A stretch of DNA of 64,000 bases from Tubulanus polymorphus (Eukaryota; Nemertea; Palaeonemertea; Tubulaniformes; Tubulanidae). Position numbers and translations under genes: made by a program. Numbering within the stretch: the first letter of the stretch is position 1; the number at the start of each line of letters is the position of its first letter. Below the pieces are notes generated by a model. The model worked only from the letters and a program-made list of their open reading frames with translations, had not been told where the DNA came from and did no database searches. Location of the stretch: assembly GCF_964204645.1 (NCBI RefSeq), contig NC_134029.1, forward strand, positions 2,737,001 through 2,801,000, read 5' to 3'. This document shows, in pieces, positions 56,521-64,000 of this stretch.

Positions 56521-59344
56521 TTTTTCTAACTTGTGTCCAGTAACTTACAGCGAGTCAGTGTATGACCTGGACTGACTGTTAACGACTCGTCTCCTAAAGC
56601 TCCTTCAGCAGAAACAATTACTCGAGATTACTGTAAATTGATGGATAAAATGCGTGGAGCCGGAAGAGATGCCGGTTTTCTATGAATAATAAACTAATGA
56701 TGTTTAAATAAAGACGTTTACAAGATTCTTCATACATTTAATACATTCAGCGAGTTATACACGCCCCCCCCCCCATCAATTCAATGAAGGCTTCCGAAAT
56801 TAACATGATAATTAAGAAAAAAGTATGTATCATTAATCCATTGACTCGAGACGTGACCAAAAGACTTTGAGAAATTGCAAGCTAGACGGAGACGATAGGG
56901 TGAAATTCTATTAAGCCCAGGGTATTAAACAAGTATATCAATTTTGAAGCGTGTTATCACTAGTGGAACAAAATAAAACGCAGCCTCCAAACCCCAATTA
57001 CAATATACATTTCCTACACGCACGTAGCCTGCGCGAGCAACGCAGTATTTTTCGGTAAAGAATCTATTAAACAGTAGAATGATTACACGGATGGAAGGGT
57101 TGATCGTTTTGCGTGCGAGGGCATAATTCTGTGTGATATAACTCGACCCCTAGGGACGTGTTACATGGTAAGATAATTTACCGTTGCCAAACATGGCGTT
57201 CTCGTGAAATCATCAACTCGTTGGTTTTTGCTGATGTGTCTATTCTATTCTTCAGCCGCACGTCAAGAGCTTTATTTCATCATTTATGACTTTGTGGTCG
57301 GATATAGTTTGGACTGTAACCGAAACAATGAGTTTGTATATATTGTGTTTTTCTAATTCTTTTTCTATCAAAACAATGGTGTTAAAATGACTACGATGAA
57401 CTTTAACTTAAAGTTTGAATGAGATATTTTTGAATGAACAAAAGTCTGTAAGAATTATTTTGAGAGTTTGGCCGGGTTCAACACGACGCATCTGACCGGC
57501 CTTCGACAGTTCATCATCAATCGAATTATCAACGAAAATTCAAACCCTTTCAAGTCTTTTATCGACGGTAACGTTTTTTCATCAATAATTTTTCAAAACG
57601 ATCGTCTTTAATTAAACCGGGCCGCTAATTCCCCGTCTTTTTAAACGCGCGTCATCAAACGTCTGGAGATCAGGTGCACGAACTAGACACTGCCCGCCGA
57701 ACGTACTAATTACCGAGAAAACAGATGCGGCACGCGCTGGTCGTCCACGTCACATTTTGAAATACCTGTCTTATGATTACCGGTCCAGATCATTGTATTC
57801 AACATCATTAATTAATTATCAAGAATGAATTCGTACTCTGAAGTCAACGCTTATGCAACCCGATAGCCCCTGACATGTCTAATGAGAACCTTTTGAAAAA
57901 TTACTTCATGACTTCTACGTCTGATTTTATCTCTAATTAATATTGTCAATCTGGTCCCGCATTATTTTCCCTAGTTCACTCGCTAGGAGAAACACCTTTA
58001 AATAATAAGAGGCGCGTTGATATTATAATAGAATGTTTTGTCGTTATTTCCGGAGATGGCGGAATTCATGGATCCGGTTTTTACAATGGCCGACACGTGT
58101 CCAACCAAACACCTAGCATATGTCCGTTGACATATGGGGCATTAATTCGTATCGCAAAAGACTGCGAGACATTGTTCAATCGTCGATTCCGAGCTATACG
58201 ACGCCGTTCGGAAATCCGCACTCGAAACGCGAATAATAAATATGGTAACTCTCAGCCGAGCGACTCGGCGGCATTTATAAGGATTAGAGGGTTTTATTAA
58301 GACGGGACGCGCTCTCTGATTCTCTCGGGGATTTCACCGGAGAAAACGGACTTTTATCATCGCAATTAATTAATGCAATAACGATTCCGTTTATTCTAAT
58401 CATAGAAACGCCACAATCAATCTAGCCGGCGGTAGAAACAGAAGATAATTACGAACGAGCAAATCTAATTAATGACAAATTGTGGTAAAACGAAAACAGT
58501 CATTGTTATAAGCATGCTTTAAAAAACAGTCATCGAACAGTCATCGAACGTCTCGAAGTTAACCGAAACTTATGAAAACAAGTAGAACTCAGAATACTCA
58601 GGTGACTCGGATACTCAGTTCAGAATTTGGTACAATGTGGCTCCAGTTGAATATAGTTAATTTTCAATTGGTTAACTTCACTGCAGAACTTTTGTTCATT
58701 TAACTGCTTTGAGTTAATCAAAATGAATTTTAGAAAAATCCAAACTATGTTAATGAATCCCTTTACGCACTAACATCGAAATACACAGTGGATCCACTCA
58801 CAGTTTTAACTCGACTCGAGAGGACACAGTCATATACATCCGCGATAGGAAAAACTCTCGTCTCGTATCGGGATCTTAACAGTTCCGGTATAGGGAATAA
58901 ATATTAATTAAACACCGCTTGTTGTCTAATCAAACGAGTGGAGAACTCAGGATTAACGAGCTTTACAATAACCAGTATCTCGGAGACGAAGTTCTTAGCA
59001 AGTTACACCGAATTTATCCTCGGTAATTCCTCTCAGTTGATTGGCATCTGTCGAGGTGCGCGTAGCGTTCATTGTTTGTTACACAACTTTATACAGCAAC
59101 GGGTTTTATAGACTGAGTATTGAAATCAACCCCGTCGTTGAAGATCTAGTTAAACTGATTGAACTCGTTCTTAACCTGGCATCAAATAAACAGCCATAGT
59201 GACAATTATACGAGCATAAACCTGTCTGAAGTATTTTGAGAAGTTCCGAGGATTTATGTTAAACCTTATTTCGATTTTTAAACCCAGGTAGTAGCTTGAT
59301 TCTAGTACCTCAGAATGTTCATGCAGTGATACAATCATTCCTTC

Positions 59345-59498
59345 ATGAGGAGAGAATCCCACAATGATAATAAAATGATGATAGTCATCTTCAGGAATAA
59401 AGATGACTATTAGGATATAGTCGAAACGTTGAAATAAACTACTATCTCGAAGTTTCATTTTCGGACTTTTTATTATCATTGTGGGATTCTCTCCTCAT
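59345..59498. mobile_element. Foldback element with 30-bp inverted ends
   Basis: TGAGGAGAGAATCCCACAAT and the ten bases after it are matched as a perfect reverse complement at 59468-59498. The centre contains GATGACTATTAGGATATAGTC, a hairpin, followed directly by GAAACGTTG. This is the same style of core as in the 18072 element. Confidence 0.7.
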
Positions 59499-59771
59499 CG
59501 CGTCAACACGGATATAGTGTTCTACCAATCGTAATCATTCCTTCAGTTCGTACAGAAACACAAACATATATTCAACTCGATTTGTCCTGAATTTGGGCAG
59601 CTTTGTTTGTACTAACAGTAAGGATCAGTTGCCTGCACGTATAATTACATGACGCGATAGATAGAAACGTCCATCGATTGATTCCGAACCAGAATTAATT
59701 TCCGCTCGACTCGAGTCACCCTCGTTATTTAGGCGCGTGGATTCAGCGCTTCCTCCAATCTTCACTATCCG

Positions 59772-59850
59772 GCCCCACTGTTAGAATTAGTTCATTTTCA
59801 ATGAGTTAACTCTCAGTCAAATCTGAACTCGAATATAACCGGTTCCAATC
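59772..59850. mobile_element. Decayed MITE, family 1
   Basis: GTTAGAATTAGTTCATTTTC followed by AATGAGTTAACTC, AGTCAAATCTGAACTCG and a GGTTCC end match the inner part of copies A and B. The terminal arms are largely lost. Confidence 0.5.
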
Positions 59851-60844
59851 GAGTTTTTTTAATATGTTTTAGGAAGTCATTATTTTGGTCAAAGTAACGT
59901 CCTTCTGTAATGACTTAGTATCAATTTGTTCACAGTAAGCTCTGTTTAGTAATACACAAAGCCCCGTCGTTAAATCATCAGAAAAACAACTTGTAAACAA
60001 TCAGTAAATATTTAATTTCTATTTCTATAGACGAGCAGTTGAATTTATAGCGCGGCTGAATGTGTCTCGAGGCCGGTAGTGAAGTGAATTACATCGTTTT
60101 AACCGGTTTAATTGTATCCGGACGGACGGCAAATCTTTCCCATTAACTAATCAAACACAGTGTGCGTGTCCACCGGACAAGTTTTACACAATCCATAATG
60201 AAACCGGTTATTTAATTATGCGACTCGCCGATAGTTTTGTCTAATGATTTCATTACATTTGATCACAGCTTGTAACTGTGCTAAGTAAGTGGCCGTAGAT
60301 TAGGTGCTAGCGCAGGGATACCCCGGGGTAACTAGTCGCACTGTCTGCTGCAATATTGGGCCATCATCACAGATAGGCGAAACAAAACTCATTGCGCGAT
60401 AGACCAAATCAAATTGATAGTTCAAATAGCGTTGATTTAATAATGGTTTTTCTTGATTTATTTTTACGCGTAAATCTTGCGGCATGTCCCGTTATAAATC
60501 AGGGATACAGTCGTATTGCCTTAAGTCACACTCCATGTGACCAGTGCTGAAAAACAGCGCCAATCCTCACCACAAAGCGTCTTGCTCACTCGATTACCTC
60601 ACACAACTCACCCGGCTGATCATCTCAATCTCAATCTCAATCTTCTCATTTCCCAGAATAGAAATGTTATCAAATTTGAAAGTTTCACACAAAAAAGTGT
60701 AAATCTATAAAATCTCTCGGTGATGATTTCTGGGGCTGCTTCACACTTAAGGTGTCATCAGTATTGTGTGTGGCCGTCTAGTGGAGCTTTAAGTACATAT
60801 GTAGAATGCCCCCCCCCCCCCTATCTGCTAATTGAATAATTCAT

Positions 60845-61000
60845 CATTACGTCAACCCGACTTTGAGCTTCGTGGGTTCGAATCCGTATTTAAGATCCGT
60901 TGTAACATCTCGACTAGAGAAGATGTAATCCACGGTGTAATTCAGATATAAAGGCTGTACCGTAACTGCGCGTCTCCTGCGAATCAGACGCAGTTAACTT
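60845..61000 (+). mobile_element. SINE-like fragment with B box
   Basis: GGGTTCGAATCC at 60874-60885 follows a tRNA-like head and is followed by more GC-rich sequence. No full cloverleaf is visible. Confidence 0.3.
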
Positions 61001-61679
61001 GTATCGCTGAAATTATCATCGACCAATCACACGGCGTTTCTCAAGGAAGTAGTCGTGGCGTGTCGCAGCAGCAATCTTACAATAATTAACGCCATCATAA
61101 AAACACGATTGTCATTTCATTAATCGTTTTATTGCTCGACACAGCGGTAACGAACATCCAACTGTGAGATCTAACCAACATCCAACCGAGATTGAACAAC
61201 TCAACCCCGGCGCAAAATACACACCGTTCGTCAAAATATCTAGATACAGCTTCTGATGAGCATTCTTAGCATTTAGAAAGGAATCCAACGGAGAATTTGG
61301 TCCTGTTGTATTGGGAATGTTGAGATTTTGAATCACCGCAATTTCACATTCGTTCAGGTATGTTTTCATTTTCATCATTCAAAAATTGTAAGATCCATGT
61401 CTATTGTTTTCTCGTGATTGAGATTTAAACATTAAAAGACGTTGAATTTCGAAATACGAAATTGCTATAATCCCAATACTGTTTTATCGTTGCCTAACTA
61501 AAAATTCTTAATCCAATCTAAGAACCACTAGGAAATGTCGTTCTTGAACAAGTGCTTGTATTCTTAGTTCTATTTTTTATTTGAGGCATGTGTTTTTGTG
61601 GCGGGGGTTATCATAAAACTTTTTAAATAACTTTTATAACAACACATTGTGGTTATCGTAGCACCTTTTTATAAACGAT

Positions 61680-61955
61680 AAGTCATTTTATGTGACCATA
61701 GTTTGTAAGATCATAATCAGGTCGAGGCGGCAAACAAACCGTCTACGGACCAATCTTGCATGGTCGAAAGATTGAGCGAATAGATCCGTTTTTGTAGCAT
61801 TCTCGCCCAACCAAGTGTTGGCAATGACAGAAGACCACGTTTACATGATGAAGATAACAGCTTCCCTCGATGAACGTCTTATGCTCGAGAATTTCACAAT
61901 GAAATAGTAGTAGAATGCGTTACGATAGTATCTGCTTTTCATAAATTTATTGGTT
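61680..61955. repeat. Dispersed ~300-bp repeat, copy B
   Basis: Counterpart of 56200-56520, ending in the same ATAAATTTATTGGTTGTTTT sequence. Confidence 0.5.
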
Positions 61956-64000
61956 GTTTTGTAATATTTTGAAAATACACTGAATTAGAGTCGCGTTAAA
62001 GAACGAACCATGTAACTACGGACTCTTTTTCGAAGAATGTTTGACGTTAGAAAATTCTAATTCTTTCTGTTTACAAGTTTTCCTAAGCAAACTGAAGATT
62101 ATGCTAGAATTGACCCCTAGAAACCCGTCTAGAGCGTATACACGAAGTTCTGTTTGAGTCATGCGTTCATTTCGGTGTTTTCCTAAAGAAAAAAATAAAT
62201 AATCGCCCAAACACTATCAGGAAACCTCGGCGGAACTACCTCACACCCATAACCGTCTATTGAGAGCAATCGGCATCGCTTTCCTTAATTAAACTTGCGG
62301 CAAGAATAATCAAATACAAATTGTCGGTAATTTATGACGAGTTGTATATCGGGAAATATAATGGCAATTTTAAGCGAAACTCGGTTTATTTGTATCGCGG
62401 GAAATGTTTATGGTCGAACTAACGACATTGATAATAGACTGAGATACCTGTGGGAGTTTAACCGCTATAGCGAATTGAATACATTGTCCGGTTTCCAGAC
62501 GAGATTATTTTACCCTTGGGTCCGAGCGATACACGTGCTACATGTGCTATTATATTGACTGCTTTTTCGAACGAATTATATTTAAGTCTGAGCGACTGCG
62601 GCGGTGACGGCGACGATGAGATTTCGCGTTAGATGAGATTTCCTTATAAATAATAACCCTCGGAATTAAGTTGACAAAAATGCGGCGACGGGACAAAACA
62701 ATAACCGACACTGCAATCTCTGTCTCACAAATTCCTCTAATTGTCCGAAAGAAAATGTTTAGGTAGCTTTTTGAAATACTACTAAAACCTCTATTTCATA
62801 ATTGAATGCCGATTCGCGTTCAAAATATTGTTCCACTTAAACCAAAACTGCCAGAAATATACATATAGTAAGATATATTTTAGCATTACGTTATCATTAT
62901 TTATGTTATACCTGCCAATTCAGGTAGACTAAAACTCATTCGAAACCAATTTAGAATAGTTTCATTAGTAAGAATCCTAGACTTATAAAACGACGAAGAT
63001 AAAGTCCGAACAGTTCCCTTTTTAAGCTAATAATCTATCGATACGACGTTTCAACTAAACTAATAATCATGTTCAGGAATTTATAGAGTGTGTGCTAATG
63101 GATCCAGGGCTTTGAGTACGAGTCGAAACTTAAAGTTCATCTCCAAAAAGTTGATAAACTGAGCTTGTAATTATTACAGCTATGCGGCCGCCGCTCCTGC
63201 GTCAAACTATCCAGTTATTTCTTGTGTTTTCATTTTTTCTCATCAGCGCCAGTTTAACAGAGTGTATGAACGTCATAATGCGATATAATCTAATAATTTC
63301 GTTATGAATTCGTGAAATCTCGGGTTAAATCTCGCGATAGAATTCGATTACAGCCCGCGAGAATCAGCGACGCGGGCAAACTTTGATTAATTCCCAACTA
63401 AAATAACATCGCGCCGATCTTCAAGATGCAGTATCTACAATGACGTTAATTCGTTTTCAGCCGGAGATATGATAATCAGAAATAAGATGCCAATAATGAC
63501 AAACCGGGGCCCGGTTGAGTTTATGAAGGGTAATATTTGGTCGACTGTCTGATCAGTTATAACAACCGGATAACCTCGCCAAACTCTATTAAAGCTTTGA
63601 TCAACACGCTCGACCCCGGAATAAGCGACTAATTTTTATAATCTGGTTGAGGAAATTGTCATTCGTTTATATCGGATTATTTCGGTAAATCATTTGCGCA
63701 CGCATGCCAAGTCACATTACTCAAACTGAGTCAACTACGTTCACCGTTTCATTCGCTCGATCGACACCGCACGACCACATCATATACACTTCACTTACAC
63801 GATTAGTTTAACTACGAATTAAGGATAATATGCTAATAATTCACCGGCAAAATTCTCATTCGTTTTATAAATCCAGTTACTTCATCACCGATATGAAAGA
63901 ATTGAGAATTTATAGAATGTAATATTGTCATGAAACGAATTTTGGCAACTTGTGTTTACCTTCCCAACCGTGTATGTTGACCGTTGTTGAAGCACTATGC

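Larger units (their letters stand above)
52775..57599. other. Gene-free region downstream of the arrestins
   Basis: No gene recognised. It contains a relic resembling transporter intron 1 (53288-53435), GA-rich simple sequence (55741-55785), one copy of a ~300-bp dispersed repeat (56200-56520) and a poly(C) run (about 56764-56775). The minus-strand frame 54181-54429 has no feature. Confidence 0.5.
57600..64000. other. TAATTA-rich noncoding region
   Basis: No gene recognised. Clusters of homeodomain-type cores (TAATTA, ATTAATTAATTA) occur at about 57808-57820, 58363-58378 and 58465, and again near 62286. Between them lie a foldback element (59345-59498), a decayed MITE (59772-59850), a poly(C) run (about 60811-60822), a B-box SINE-like piece (around 60874) and copy B of the dispersed repeat (61680-61955). 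Minus-strand frames such as 61112-61378 are not supported. Confidence 0.45.

Noticed and set aside
61112-61378. 88-codon minus-strand frame with a faint likeness (KLYLDILTNGVYFAPG) to aminotransferases of the glutamate-1-semialdehyde type
   Set aside because: Only about 30 residues resemble the family, the lysine-containing active site is absent and there is no splice context; a chance match is more likely.

Overview
The window looks like nuclear DNA of an invertebrate bilaterian, most likely a lophotrochozoan. It is AT-rich, genes are split into many small exons with GT-AG (rarely GC-AG) introns, families sit in tandem, and the spacers hold foldback mini-elements, a LINE tail, SINE-like pieces and microsatellites. 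There is no prokaryotic or organellar signature. The phylum is inferred from gene families and repeat style only. All gene models below were built by hand from splice sites, reading phase and protein similarity between paralogs.

Region by region. (1) 1-6248: no recognised gene; it probably holds the missing 5' exon(s) of the next gene. (2) 6249-18933, plus strand: one long gene for an extracellular cysteine-rich protein of the DUF7042/DUF7044 type. The protein contains two copies of the same module separated by a ShK-type (ShKT) six-cysteine domain, and ends in a hydrophobic tail. (3) 20233-20671, minus: an orphan open exon with a GPI-signal-like tail. (4) 25262-36216: four paralogous SLC16-type (monocarboxylate transporter-like) genes. 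The first is on the minus strand, head-to-head with three tandem plus-strand copies, and all share the same four-exon structure. Three plus-strand copies have Asn where the minus-strand copy has Asp in the TM8 D-x-x-x-R motif. (5) 37402-52774: three tandem plus-strand alpha-arrestin (ARRDC-type) genes of 398, 477 and 333 residues. The middle one carries two adjacent, equal-length (111 nt), same-phase versions of exon 2, both with GC donors and only 38 nt apart. This is a strong candidate for mutually exclusive splicing inside the arrestin N domain. (6) 52775-64000: no gene recognised; repeats, simple sequence and TAATTA-rich noncoding DNA.

The gene blocks do not form an obvious pathway. The window is best read as three gene-family stories: internal module duplication, tandem transporter duplication and tandem arrestin duplication. 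Mobile elements have been inserted into introns and spacers. Comparing the duplicated transporter promoters shows that about 1.1 kb containing a LINE fragment was inserted after the duplication.
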